Assembly (NCBI GenBank): GCA_900550935.1
Contig: URUD01000005.1
Coordinates: forward strand, 1-64,000
Source of the DNA: an uncultured Roseburia sp.
Lineage (GTDB): Bacteria; Bacillota; Clostridia; Lachnospirales; Lachnospiraceae
Reading direction: 5' to 3'
DNA length: 64,000 bases
The notes below the pieces were generated by a model. It saw nothing but the letters and a program-made list of their open reading frames with translations. It ran no database searches and had not been told where the DNA came from. Each line of letters opens with the position of its first letter. Within the stretch, counting starts at the first letter, position 1. This document shows positions 32,113 through 41,078 of this stretch, piece by piece. Made by a program: the position numbers and the translations under genes.

Positions 32113-33105
32113 ATGAATTTTCCAGAGCATTACTTTGAGGACGAGCTGCGATGTGATTTTATGGTGCCCGAAATGATGAAACGCGCCTGGGCAGCGCAGC
32201 TTGAAATATTACAAATTATCATTAACATATGCAATGCACATCATTTACAGTACTTTGCTGATTGGGGAACACTTTTAGGTGCAGTGCGGCATAAAGGATA
32301 TATTCCATGGGATGATGACATTGACATTAGCCTGAAACGAGAAGATTATAACCGCCTCATCAAACTGCTTCCAAAAGAACTTCCATATGGTTTTTCCATG
32401 GCTGGTATGTATGCTGGTACCAAGCGTCTACAGGATGCTGCATTTGTTCCAATCATACGTGTTATCGCCGATGAGACCTGTTGGGATCTCAAATCCTATA
32501 TGCAGTATTTTCACGGATTTCCATATCCCCGGATTGGTATTGATATTTTCCCACTGGACTATATCCCACAGGATGAAGATGCCGCCCAGCTTCAGCTTAC
32601 ACTTTTGAATTCAGGCATCCAGCTTCTTCGTTGCTGGAATGAGTTAAAACAAAATGGTGAATTATCTTCCCGTCTGCAGGACTTTTCCACGCTCTGCAAC
32701 GTCAAGCTTCCATCTCCTGATGCTCCCGGCATTCAAACGCAAATCTGGCGTTTACTTGATGGGGTTTGCTCGCTGTATACAAATGATGAAGCCAGTGAAA
32801 TTACAAACTATCCGCTTTGGCTTTTACACCCACGCTACCGCTTTAAAAAAGATTGGTTCGACGAAACAATACGGGTTCCCTTTGAGAATATCGAAATTGC
32901 GATTCCAAAACACTATGACGAAATTCTTACATTAGAGTATATCTCCTATATGACACCTGTACCCAATTTCCCACATGGCTATCCATTCTATAAAAACAGC
33001 GAAAAAGAATTAAAGACCAGACTGGAAAAAGCAGGCTATACCGGAACAATCGATGAATTCTGTCGAAATATTGACCACATTAATATTATAGAACATAAAA
33101 TCTAG
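32113..33105 (+). CDS. licD: LicD-family phosphotransferase (copy 6, long type)
   Basis: Encodes 330 residues starting NFPEHYFEDELRCDFMVPEM and KRAWAAQLE, closest to copy 3 at 17443. The signature is at about 51-76: ADWGTLLGAVRHKGY, then IPWDDDIDISLKR. Both share the AGMYAGTKRLQDA-like and YFHGFPY segments. It starts 17 bases after the GT2-glycerophosphotransferase gene and is followed by two CgeB-like glycosyltransferases, so a glycan built by those enzymes is a plausible acceptor. Confidence 0.88.
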   Translation: MNFPEHYFEDELRCDFMVPEMMKRAWAAQLEILQIIINICNAHHLQYFADWGTLLGAVRHKGYIPWDDDIDISLKREDYNRLIKLLPKELPYGFSMAGMYAGTKRLQDAAFVPIIRVIADETCWDLKSYMQYFHGFPYPRIGIDIFPLDYIPQDEDAAQLQLTLLNSGIQLLRCWNELKQNGELSSRLQDFSTLCNVKLPSPDAPGIQTQIWRLLDGVCSLYTNDEASEITNYPLWLLHPRYRFKKDWFDETIRVPFENIEIAIPKHYDEILTLEYISYMTPVPNFPHGYPFYKNSEKELKTRLEKAGYTGTIDEFCRNIDHINIIEHKI

Positions 33106-33127
33106 TAAATATAATTGGAGATTAACC

Positions 33128-34291
33128 ATGAAATTACTCTTCCTTGATACTCCCTCTTTCGGAAAATTAGATCTAATCAATGCTTTTGAGCAACTGGGAT
33201 TTACCGTGCAGCTTTTTCATCACGAAAAGCTGCACGAATATTGTTGTAAAGAATTTGATGATGACTTTGATGACTTTATCGCACAGGACTGTTATGACTT
33301 TGTTTTCTCTCTCAACTACTATCCATCCATCTCAAACGGCTGCAACCGCAATCACTTAAAATATCTGTCCTTTGTGTATGACAGTCCGTTGGTTTCCCTG
33401 TATTCGTACACGCTGATCAACCCATGTAACTATATCTTTCTCTTTGACAAAGCTCTTTACCTTGATTTTGCCAAAGAGGGGATCACTACCGTATATTATC
33501 TGCCTCTGTGCGCAAACACCGCGCGTTTGAGTGCCATGCAGCTTTCTGCCAACAAGCGTTCTATTTTATCCAGCGATGTCTCTTTTGTCGGCGCACTCTA
33601 TAACGAGTCCCATAACTTTTTAGACCGTATGACAGATCTGGATGACTATACCAAAGGGTACATTAATGCCATTATGGATGCCCAGATGAAGGTAAATGGC
33701 TATTTCTTTATTGAAGAGCTCTTAACCCCTGACATTATCGCCTCCATGAAAAAATCTCTGGAATACCATACGCAGCCGGGCGGCACCGAATCGGATGCCT
33801 ATGTCTATGCCAATTATTTTCTAGCGCGAAAGATCACGTCGATTGAGCGGCAGAACCTGTTAAAAGCCGTGTCCGAGCGTTTTGACACCAAATTATACAC
33901 ACATAATCCAACCCCGACTCTTCCTTCCATCCAGAATATGGGAGCTGTCGATTATTATGAGGTGATGCCGCATGTATTTAAAAACAGCAAGATCAACCTC
34001 AACATCACGCTCCGCAGCATCCGTTCCGGTATGCCGCTGCGCGCATGGGACATCCTCGGAGCCGGAGGATTTTTGCTGAGCAATTATCAGGAAGATTTTT
34101 TTGATTTCTTTGTGCCGGGTGAGGACTTTGATTTCTTCGACGGAACAGAAGACCTTTTAACCAAGATCGAATATTACCTGTCACATGAAAAGGAACGGAA
34201 AGACATTGCCGAAAATGGCTTTTGCAAAGTCGCCAAACAACACACTTACCTGCACCGGGTACGCACCATGCTCGAAACCGCAGGACTTTAA
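33128..34291 (+). CDS. CgeB-like glycosyltransferase (short form 1)
   Basis: Encodes 387 residues of the CgeB / DUF3880 plus Glyco_trans_1_2 type. The N-terminal half reads KLLFLDTPSFGKLDLINAFE, DFVFSLNYYPSIS and LSFVYDSPLVSLYSY. The C-terminal half has the nucleotide-sugar region NLNITLRSIRSGMPLRAWDI, then GAGGFLLSNYQEDF and a late YYLSHEKERKDIAENG. CgeB proteins modify spore coat glycans in Bacillus, and homologues are frequent in flagellar glycosylation islands of clostridia. It forms a pair with the next gene. The same short-long pair recurs inverted at 36002-38856. Confidence 0.85.
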   Translation: MKLLFLDTPSFGKLDLINAFEQLGFTVQLFHHEKLHEYCCKEFDDDFDDFIAQDCYDFVFSLNYYPSISNGCNRNHLKYLSFVYDSPLVSLYSYTLINPCNYIFLFDKALYLDFAKEGITTVYYLPLCANTARLSAMQLSANKRSILSSDVSFVGALYNESHNFLDRMTDLDDYTKGYINAIMDAQMKVNGYFFIEELLTPDIIASMKKSLEYHTQPGGTESDAYVYANYFLARKITSIERQNLLKAVSERFDTKLYTHNPTPTLPSIQNMGAVDYYEVMPHVFKNSKINLNITLRSIRSGMPLRAWDILGAGGFLLSNYQEDFFDFFVPGEDFDFFDGTEDLLTKIEYYLSHEKERKDIAENGFCKVAKQHTYLHRVRTMLETAGL

Positions 34292-34323
34292 AACACCGAT
34301 ATTTTTGATAAAGGATAGATTTT

Positions 34324-35985
34324 ATGACTGAGCATGACCTGCACATTACCATTTGCAATCCAACTTATAACAAGTCCGTGTCTTTGCAATTTTTAGACAT
34401 CCTTCTGGACGAAACGCTGCTTTATGACAGCACGATCTATATCCCAACGGCATGTTTTGAAACAGTAAGCACCCGAAATTACCGCCTGTCGTGCAAGCAC
34501 GTCTATGAACTGTTGCTGCGCCTTGCCATAGAGTATCCGGTCATTCTTACTGCGGATGCACCGGCTGACCTGGAGCAATACAGTGTACTTTCTTCCTCAC
34601 CCGAACCAGTCACGTTTGATTCCTTAAAAGCGGATTGTTATATCGTCTCCCGCTACAAACAGCTCCTGCAGCAACAGGACTATTTTGATGCGGCTGTCAG
34701 CAGCCTGTTAGAGCTTGCCCAGTCCATCCAGAAACAGGAAGAACTGGTCTCGTATCTTTCGGATATGCTGTCTGAAGCACCTGCCTACCAGTACCTCTAT
34801 GCCGGAAGCCAGCCGTTTTTAATCTACACCGGAGACAGTGTCTGCTACCAGATCCTGACCGTATTTGCCAGACAGTTTGGCGCGGCACTTCACAGGCTTG
34901 GCTATCTCGTAGAATATTTTGATCTGTCATCCGAAGATTTTACCGAATCCTACCGTCTCATCGGCAGGCATTATCAGGCGGTCATCGGTGTCCAGAGCTA
35001 TATGTTTTCCGTGAAACTGAATAACGGCATGGGATTTTTACATGACAAAATTGGGGGGCCAAAATATAATTTCCTTTTTGACCACCCGTCCAGATTCGAA
35101 AATCATCTGAAAGATGTTCCAAGCCAGCTTACGCTCCTGACCGTAGACCGCAATTACGCTGCCTACGCCAGAAAGACTTACCCGGTCGATGCCATCTTTT
35201 TTCCACCGGGAGGCATACGCACCTCGTTTGAACCACAGGAACGTATTTATGATGTGACCTTTATCGGAAGCTACTTTGATAATTTTTCTTTTGTGCTGGA
35301 GCTTTTTTCTGAATTTGACCGGAAAGAACGTTTCCTCGCCAACCGTTTCTGGCTCATCATGAAAAAAAATCCATCCCTGCCGGCAGAACATGCGCTGTCT
35401 CTGGCACTGGACCACTATCACATGCAGCTTTCCTGGAATGAATTTGCAGAACTTTTCCACAAGTTCCGGGATCTTCCGGTCTATCTGTCCACCTATTACC
35501 GCATGAAGGTGTTGAAAACTCTTCTGGATGCCGGTATTCCGGTGCATGTATTTGGTACAAGCTGGAGCACCTGCCCGCTCCGTGAAAATCCAAATTTTCT
35601 CTGGCATAACAAAGACCTCTCCACGAGCGAATGTCTTTCTATCTGGCAACAGTCTAAGATCGCGCTAAACACGATGACCTGGCACAAAGATGCCATTACC
35701 GAACGTATTTTAAATGCCATGCTTCAAAAAGCGGCAGTCCTCACAGAGCGCAATCCTTATATGGAAGAACATTTTTCCGACGGAAAGGATGTGCTGCTCT
35801 ATGACTTAGATCAGCTTTCTGCACTGCCAGAACTTGTGCGTTCTGCTCTCTCTGATCCGGCGCAGCTCTCCCGGATCGCACATAACGGCTATCAAAATGC
35901 CCTTGCAGACCACACCTGGGACAGCCGTGCAAAAGAATTTATACATATTTTAGAGAAATCCAGTGCACAAAAAAATGAGGGGTAA
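34324..35985 (+). CDS. CgeB-like glycosyltransferase (long form 1)
   Basis: Encodes 553 residues. The first 170 residues form a domain shared only with the paralogue at 37132 in this window. From about 170 a GT-B type pair follows: ILIY-like PFLIYTGDSVCYQILTVFA, IGGPKYNFLFDHP, LTVDRNYAAYARKTYP, FFPPGGIR. The C-terminal Glyco_trans_1_2 part has VFGTSWSTCPLRENP, LNTMTWHKDAITERI and VLTERNPYMEEHF. The TMTWHKD-type motif is the likely donor site. It is the last gene of the plus operon and ends inside a bidirectional hairpin. The sugar donor is not readable. Confidence 0.8.
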   Translation: MTEHDLHITICNPTYNKSVSLQFLDILLDETLLYDSTIYIPTACFETVSTRNYRLSCKHVYELLLRLAIEYPVILTADAPADLEQYSVLSSSPEPVTFDSLKADCYIVSRYKQLLQQQDYFDAAVSSLLELAQSIQKQEELVSYLSDMLSEAPAYQYLYAGSQPFLIYTGDSVCYQILTVFARQFGAALHRLGYLVEYFDLSSEDFTESYRLIGRHYQAVIGVQSYMFSVKLNNGMGFLHDKIGGPKYNFLFDHPSRFENHLKDVPSQLTLLTVDRNYAAYARKTYPVDAIFFPPGGIRTSFEPQERIYDVTFIGSYFDNFSFVLELFSEFDRKERFLANRFWLIMKKNPSLPAEHALSLALDHYHMQLSWNEFAELFHKFRDLPVYLSTYYRMKVLKTLLDAGIPVHVFGTSWSTCPLRENPNFLWHNKDLSTSECLSIWQQSKIALNTMTWHKDAITERILNAMLQKAAVLTERNPYMEEHFSDGKDVLLYDLDQLSALPELVRSALSDPAQLSRIAHNGYQNALADHTWDSRAKEFIHILEKSSAQKNEG

Positions 35986-35998
35986 TTCCCTCATTTTT
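35971..35998. terminator. Bidirectional terminator between convergent glycosyltransferases
   Basis: AAAAATGAGGG pairs perfectly with CCCTCATTTTT across a six-base loop (35971-35981 with 35988-35998). Runs of A and T flank the stem on both strands. Confidence 0.85.
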
Positions 35999-36001
35999 CT
36001 T

Positions 36002-37135
36002 TTACTCTGCTGCCTGAATGATTTTTTCAATCTGCTGGCGGAACGTATAGTATTTCTGAACCGTTTCAAACCCATGACGTGCAATACGGTTCCGCTCGCT
36101 TTCATTTCGCAGATAAAAATCTGCTTTTGCATACAGATCTTCGATACTTTCATAAATGACGAAATCACCCCCAAGCGTAAAATACTCCGGCATCTCTGCC
36201 TGAAAATTTGTCAGCAGGAAACCGCCACATCCTAATACATCAAAAACCCTTAACGGAATCCCACTTTGGATGATCTTCAGTGAAATATTCAGATTTATCC
36301 TGCTGGATTTAAAAATTTCCGGCATCTGCTTATAATAATCTGCATATCCCATATATTCCACTTTATCGAGACGGGCATCCTTATCGGTGGAATACAGCCT
36401 GACTGCATGATGACTGGACAATACTGCCAGTGCCAGATACCGTTCCCTGCCAGTGATCTCACACGCCATCATATATTCCAGTTCCGCTTTTGTAACAGAC
36501 ACCTCTCCATTGGATGCTTTCTGATAGCACGCATTTAATTCCTGCAAAAGCGCATCATCTAGCAGGTCTCCCAGAAAATATCCGCCATACACCTTCATCT
36601 GCGCCTGGAGGATTCCATCGAGATATCCTCTCTGATAAGTATTTAGCGGCCCCATATAATACTGGTACTCGGTCTGATAGAGTTTTCCGACCAGAGATAT
36701 ATCCGTCTGATCATCACACTTTGCCGTATAACGGGAAAACGTCTCCACATCTGCTGCAAGCGGCATATGATAAGCTGCGATCCCCTGTTTTTTATATTCC
36801 TCCGCCTGGATCCGGTCAAAAAAGAAGATCCGGTTACAGGAGTTTTTCATCGTTTCGATATTGCGGATATGGATTGGCGCATCATACACCCAAGATACAT
36901 AACGAACCTGTTCCCCCTCACATACCATAGACACCAATGGTGCATAGTTAATGGAAAACACCATATCATATTTTTTCTGTTTTAACTTCTTTTCCAGAAG
37001 ATCCACGATCCCATCATCCACTTCCCAGTCACTCTGCTGGTAAAATAGGGTATCATATTCTATTCCTAACTGTTTCCATGCACGTTCCACTCCTTCATTC
37101 ATAAAGGAATGCCACTGATAGAACAATATTTTCAT
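36002..37135 (-). CDS. CgeB-like glycosyltransferase (short form 2)
   Basis: Encodes 377 residues, paralogous to the proteins at 33128 and 39843. It opens MKILFYQWHSFMNEGVERAW, with DMVFSINYAPLVSM and VSWVYDAPIHIRN following. The donor-site half has INLNISLKIIQSGIPLRVFD, LGCGGFLLTNFQAEM and YLRNESERNRIARHG. Its ATG overlaps the stop of the preceding long form by four bases (ATGA), so the two are translationally coupled. With that gene it mirrors the pair at 33128-35985. Confidence 0.85.
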   Translation of the reverse strand: MKILFYQWHSFMNEGVERAWKQLGIEYDTLFYQQSDWEVDDGIVDLLEKKLKQKKYDMVFSINYAPLVSMVCEGEQVRYVSWVYDAPIHIRNIETMKNSCNRIFFFDRIQAEEYKKQGIAAYHMPLAADVETFSRYTAKCDDQTDISLVGKLYQTEYQYYMGPLNTYQRGYLDGILQAQMKVYGGYFLGDLLDDALLQELNACYQKASNGEVSVTKAELEYMMACEITGRERYLALAVLSSHHAVRLYSTDKDARLDKVEYMGYADYYKQMPEIFKSSRINLNISLKIIQSGIPLRVFDVLGCGGFLLTNFQAEMPEYFTLGGDFVIYESIEDLYAKADFYLRNESERNRIARHGFETVQKYYTFRQQIEKIIQAAE

Positions 37136-38856
37136 CGATTTGTGCTCTCTTCCTCAATTATTTGCAATAACTGCTCTGCACGCACTTCCCAGCTTGCCAT
37201 CGCACTTGCCTTATTTTTTGCCGCTTTTGCAATCTCTAAGCGTTTCTTTTCGTCCGCAAGCAGTCCATTTAACAGCCCGGGCAATTTTTCTAACTCCCGT
37301 AACTCAAACCTTACCGTTTCGTCTCTGTAAAATTCTTCCAGATGACTGCTGTTATCACTGACAACTACGGCTCCGGCAAGCATACTGTCTGCGATCCGCT
37401 CCGTAAACCCATCCTTATGCCATGCCATCACATTTAAAGACAGCTTTGTCTTTTGCAACACCGCTGCTGCCTCGTCGCCAAAGACCGCTTCGTGCATACA
37501 GAGCAGAGGATTTTGTGCAAACGGGCTGTTCTTCCATGTATCTCCAAATACATGCAGTTTTGTCCCTGCCTGCAGGATTGTTTCTATCACCTTTTCACGG
37601 TAATAAAACATGATACACTGGATCACTTCTTTGAACTCACCAAACCGTTCCAGAAACGCCTCCTGATCCAACGTTATCTTATAATGATCCAGTGTTTTTT
37701 GAAATGCCAGTTCCGCTGTGATCTCCGGATTTTTTCTCATAACAAATAAAAACCGTGCCGCCAGAAGCTTTATTCCCCGCGCACTACTCATTATCGCGGC
37801 AAGTTTATTCCGATAATCTGTATAAGTTCCCAGGAATGCCACATCATAGATCCGTTCTCCATCGTCACAGCCCTCTGCCATCCGCCTGCCCCCCGGTGGC
37901 AGTAAATACGCATCTGCAACGCCTTTGTCATATTTTCGGATAAATGCCTGATAATTTCTGTCATGCGTGAGAATATAATAGCGTTTCGGCGCACACTGCA
38001 GCTGTTTTTGCATCCAGATGGGATGATCCAGTACAAAATTATATTTCGGTCCCCCGATCAGATCTTGAAAATAGCTTTCCCCATCTTTTCGCTGTACCGA
38101 AAAAATCCATGCCTGAAATCCGATGGATGCCTTATATCTCTCACCAAGCAGCCTCGGAAGTCCCTGCACATCCTCCGCTGCAACATCATAAAACCGGATA
38201 GCATTTCCCTTCGCATGCAACGCCTTTGCCAGTTCGTTTGCCAGAACATTTAATATGTTATAGCAGCAACTGTCCCCGAGGTAAATCAGAATCGGCTGTG
38301 TTGCATCATAGTAATAAAAATACGCTTCCGTCCGCGCGATCATCTGCTGTAAAAAAGCCTCTACTTTCGGCGCACTCTCGACTGCAAGCCCCTCGGTCAA
38401 AACCGCCTCTACGACTGCCTCAAACAGCCCTCTCTCCTGCAAAAATTCACGGTATCTTCCGACAATGTAGGCATCGGTACAAAACTCGCACCAGCTCTCC
38501 TGCACTCCATTTTCTACGTCTCCTGCCCCCGCTTTTTCTGTCTCTCCTGCCAGAAATGAAGCCGGCAGCAAATACACCGTTTCACGCTCTGCCACGCGAA
38601 GAGCCAGCTCATATTCTCTTTTGGCCGGAAGTCTTGTATTTTTCCCACCTGCCTCAGACAAAAGTTCTTTTTCAAGCAAAATACCATTTGCTACGATACG
38701 CTCATCTAACAGCAGCTCTTCCATGCCAAGCTCCCTGCTCTCGTCCTGCTCCCACAGACATGCCGCCCGTATACCTTTTTTCTCCAATGCCAGTTTAATC
38801 GTCTGTTGTGTCACAGGAACTTCTTTTCCCCGGCACAACCACAGATATTCTTTCAT
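37132..38856 (-). CDS. CgeB-like glycosyltransferase (long form 2)
   Basis: Encodes 574 residues paralogous to the protein at 34324: shared LIYLGDSCCYNILNVLANEL, IGGPKYNFVLDHP, LTHDRNYQAFIRKYD, LLPPGGRR, VFGDTWKNSPFAQNP, LNVMAWHKDGFTERIADSM. The N-terminal 150 residues diverge most and may bind the acceptor. It heads a two-gene operon with its overlapping short partner. The sigma-D-like promoter at 38894-38921 lies about 40 bases upstream and interlocks with the promoter of neuB. The start has no clear Shine-Dalgarno site, consistent with a very short leader. Confidence 0.8.
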   Translation of the reverse strand: MKEYLWLCRGKEVPVTQQTIKLALEKKGIRAACLWEQDESRELGMEELLLDERIVANGILLEKELLSEAGGKNTRLPAKREYELALRVAERETVYLLPASFLAGETEKAGAGDVENGVQESWCEFCTDAYIVGRYREFLQERGLFEAVVEAVLTEGLAVESAPKVEAFLQQMIARTEAYFYYYDATQPILIYLGDSCCYNILNVLANELAKALHAKGNAIRFYDVAAEDVQGLPRLLGERYKASIGFQAWIFSVQRKDGESYFQDLIGGPKYNFVLDHPIWMQKQLQCAPKRYYILTHDRNYQAFIRKYDKGVADAYLLPPGGRRMAEGCDDGERIYDVAFLGTYTDYRNKLAAIMSSARGIKLLAARFLFVMRKNPEITAELAFQKTLDHYKITLDQEAFLERFGEFKEVIQCIMFYYREKVIETILQAGTKLHVFGDTWKNSPFAQNPLLCMHEAVFGDEAAAVLQKTKLSLNVMAWHKDGFTERIADSMLAGAVVVSDNSSHLEEFYRDETVRFELRELEKLPGLLNGLLADEKKRLEIAKAAKNKASAMASWEVRAEQLLQIIEEESTNR

Positions 38857-38887
38857 ATACCGCTGCTATTATTCCTCTCTCTTATAT

Positions 38888-38914
38888 TAATTTTTATCGG
38901 CAATTTTCCGATAT
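38888..38914 (+). promoter_or_regulatory. Sigma-D type promoter of neuB operon
   Basis: TAAT, 15 bases, TCCGATAT, with the predicted start of transcription about 30 bases before the neuB ribosome binding site region. It overlaps a minus-strand site of the same type, giving an interlocked divergent pair. Confidence 0.65.
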
Positions 38915-38921
38915 ATAATTA
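38894..38921 (-). promoter_or_regulatory. Sigma-D type promoter of long-form 2 glycosyltransferase operon
   Basis: On the minus strand: TAAT, 16 bases, GCCGATAA. Its -10 lies inside the spacer of the plus-strand promoter and the reverse, so only one polymerase can occupy the site at a time. Confidence 0.6.
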
Positions 38922-38953
38922 GATATCACTCTATAGATGGAGGATTTTTAATC

Positions 38954-39829
38954 ATGACACATTATGAAAAACCATATATTATCGCAGAAGCAGGATGCAA
39001 CCACAAAGGCGACATGGAGATTGCCAAAGAACTGATCAATGTTGCAGCCATGTTCTGCCATGCGGATGCGATTAAATTTCAGAAACGCTGTCCAAAAGAG
39101 CTTTTGACCCCGGAGCAGTACAACGCACCGCATCCAAACCCTTGTAATGCCTACGGTGACACCTATGGTGCCCACCGGGAATTTTTAGAGTTCACTGTCG
39201 ACCAGCACGCCCAGTTAAAAGAATGGTGTGAAGAAGCCGGCATAACCTATTCCACATCCGTCTGGGATATGACTTCCGCAAAGGAGATCGCCTCTTTGAA
39301 ACCAAAATTCATCAAGATCCCATCTGCATGCAATACACATTTCGAAATGCTGCAGTGGCTCTGTGACAACTATCAGGGCGAGATCCAGTTATCTTTCGGA
39401 ATGACAACCCATGCGGAAGAGGAACAGATTGTGACACTATTTGAAAACAACGGACGTGCAAAAGATCTTGTGCTTTTCAACTGCACCTCCGGTTATCCGG
39501 TACCATTTTCTGACATCTGTCTTTTAGAGATCGAGCGCATGAAAAAAAGCTACGGCTCCCGCGTGAAAAAGATCGGCTTCTCCGGTCATCATCTCGGTAT
39601 TGCTGTTGATGTTGCCGCTTACACCTTAGGCGCAAGCGTGATTGAACGTCATTATACGTTAGACCGTACCTGGAAGGGCACCGATCATGCCGCATCGTTA
39701 GAGCCGGATGGCGTGCGTAAACTGGTTCGTAACTTAAACGCTGTCTATGACTCTTTAACCTACAAGTCCGAAGAAATCCTTCCGATCGAACAGGTACAGC
39801 GTGAGAAACTGAAATACCGCAAACACTAA
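38954..39829 (+). CDS. neuB: NeuB-like nonulosonate synthase lacking the SAF domain
   Basis: Encodes 291 residues of the NeuB TIM barrel, which condenses PEP with a six-carbon sugar or its phosphate. Key parts are KPYIIAEAGCNHKGDMEIAK at the start, AIKFQKRCPKELLT, FIKIPSACNTHFEMLQWL, GFSGHHLGIAVDVAA and VIERHYTLDRTWKGTDHAAS. Usual NeuB, LegI and PseI proteins have about 340-350 residues with a C-terminal antifreeze-like SAF domain. This one stops right after the barrel. The phosphatase domain fused to NeuA suggests a phosphorylated product, as in Kdn-9-phosphate or vertebrate sialic acid synthesis. No mannosamine epimerase or legionaminate gene is seen nearby, so Kdn is an option. The strong site GGAGG precedes the start. 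Confidence 0.88.
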   Translation: MTHYEKPYIIAEAGCNHKGDMEIAKELINVAAMFCHADAIKFQKRCPKELLTPEQYNAPHPNPCNAYGDTYGAHREFLEFTVDQHAQLKEWCEEAGITYSTSVWDMTSAKEIASLKPKFIKIPSACNTHFEMLQWLCDNYQGEIQLSFGMTTHAEEEQIVTLFENNGRAKDLVLFNCTSGYPVPFSDICLLEIERMKKSYGSRVKKIGFSGHHLGIAVDVAAYTLGASVIERHYTLDRTWKGTDHAASLEPDGVRKLVRNLNAVYDSLTYKSEEILPIEQVQREKLKYRKH

Positions 39830-39842
39830 ACAGGAGCAGCAC

Positions 39843-41018
39843 ATGAATATACTATTTTATCAATATGGCAGCATTTGTGAACCGGATATCATGGAAGGAT
39901 TTGAGGAATTAGGCTTTCATGTGGACTCCATTTCAGAAGAAATTAAAAACAAGTCCCTGACTGGAAAAGAGCAGATCCAGCTGATCAACCAGGCTCTTTC
40001 CAAAAGGGACTATCAGTTTGTCTTTACCATCAATTTTTACCCTGCCATATCTGAATGTTGTAACATCTATCACATTCCTTACTTATGCCTGATCGTGGAC
40101 AGCCCTGTATTAGAGCTCTATTCGGATGCGATCAAAAATCCGTGCAACCGTATTTTTCTGTTCGACCGGACACTCTATGAAGAATTTGCCCCGTCAAATC
40201 CAGACTGCATTTTCCACATTCCACTTGCAACGAACGTCAATCGCTGGGATCGTGTTCTGTCACAGGCATCAGCGCAGCAGAAATCGTCTTTTTCTTCCGA
40301 CGTTTCTTTTATTGGTTCTCTTTATTCCGAGAAGTGCCCTTATTATGAGTTAAAGTTTCCTTCCACTTACAGCAAAGGTTATATTGAGGGACTTTTACAG
40401 GCGCAGAAAAAAGTATATGGCTATTTCTTTCTGGAAGAGGCACTGGATCCGGCTCTGGTAAACGATATCGTATCTCATACACCGACCTTCTATCAGTTCC
40501 CGGAACGCTCACGGAAAGACTATCGCGCCGCATTAGCGCAGTTTTACCTTGGCCCGAGGATCACCGAATTGGAACGCGTTGAAATGCTTACCGCACTTGG
40601 CTCTCATTTCTCTGTGGATCTGTATTCCAATAGCAATGCTTCAAGCCTTCCGGTGCATTTTCGTGGACGTGTCAAAACGCATACTGAAATGCCGCTTGTT
40701 TTCCATGAAAGCTGCATCAACCTGAATATGACTGCAAAGTCCATTCGTTCCGGTATCCCACTGCGCATCTGGGATGTGCTGGGTTGTCAGGGCTTTTTAA
40801 TTTCGAACTATCAGGCAGAGATCCCGGATTATTTTGTTCCTGGGGAAGACATCGTCCTTTATTCCTCCAAAGAGGAACTTCTGGATCTGACCGCATATTA
40901 CCTTTCCCACCCCGCTGAACGGAAAGAGATCGCGCATAATGCCTATGAAAAGGTTAAAGCGCACCACACTTACCTGACCCGTATTACACAAATGTTAGAA
41001 ACAGCTTTCCATCTTTAA
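39843..41018 (+). CDS. CgeB-like glycosyltransferase (short form 3)
   Basis: Encodes 391 residues, 13 bases behind neuB with the strong site CAGGAG. Motifs align with the other short forms: NILFYQYGSICEPDIMEGFE, FVFTINFYPAISECC, CLIVDSPVLELYS, then INLNMTAKSIRSGIPLRIWD, LGCQGFLISNYQAEIPD and YYLSHPAERKEIAHN. Being in the same transcription unit as the nonulosonate synthase, it may extend or cap the nonulosonate. It ends at a hairpin shared with the convergent maf gene. Confidence 0.85.
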   Translation: MNILFYQYGSICEPDIMEGFEELGFHVDSISEEIKNKSLTGKEQIQLINQALSKRDYQFVFTINFYPAISECCNIYHIPYLCLIVDSPVLELYSDAIKNPCNRIFLFDRTLYEEFAPSNPDCIFHIPLATNVNRWDRVLSQASAQQKSSFSSDVSFIGSLYSEKCPYYELKFPSTYSKGYIEGLLQAQKKVYGYFFLEEALDPALVNDIVSHTPTFYQFPERSRKDYRAALAQFYLGPRITELERVEMLTALGSHFSVDLYSNSNASSLPVHFRGRVKTHTEMPLVFHESCINLNMTAKSIRSGIPLRIWDVLGCQGFLISNYQAEIPDYFVPGEDIVLYSSKEELLDLTAYYLSHPAERKEIAHNAYEKVKAHHTYLTRITQMLETAFHL

Positions 41019-41042
41019 AATTTTGGATATAATGTAAAATTG

Positions 41043-41078
41043 AAAAAGGGTGTTTGGCTCAATCAGAACACTCTTTTT
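41043..41078. terminator. Bidirectional terminator between CgeB-like gene and maf
   Basis: AAAAAGGGTGTT pairs with AACACTCTTTTT (one G-U pair) around a 12-base loop, followed by a U run on the plus strand. It overlaps the last codons of maf. Confidence 0.75.

Noticed and set aside
35038..35649. Minus-strand open frame of 203 codons
   Set aside because: It is antisense to the long-form 1 CgeB-like gene, which has clear protein motifs; the antisense product matches nothing.
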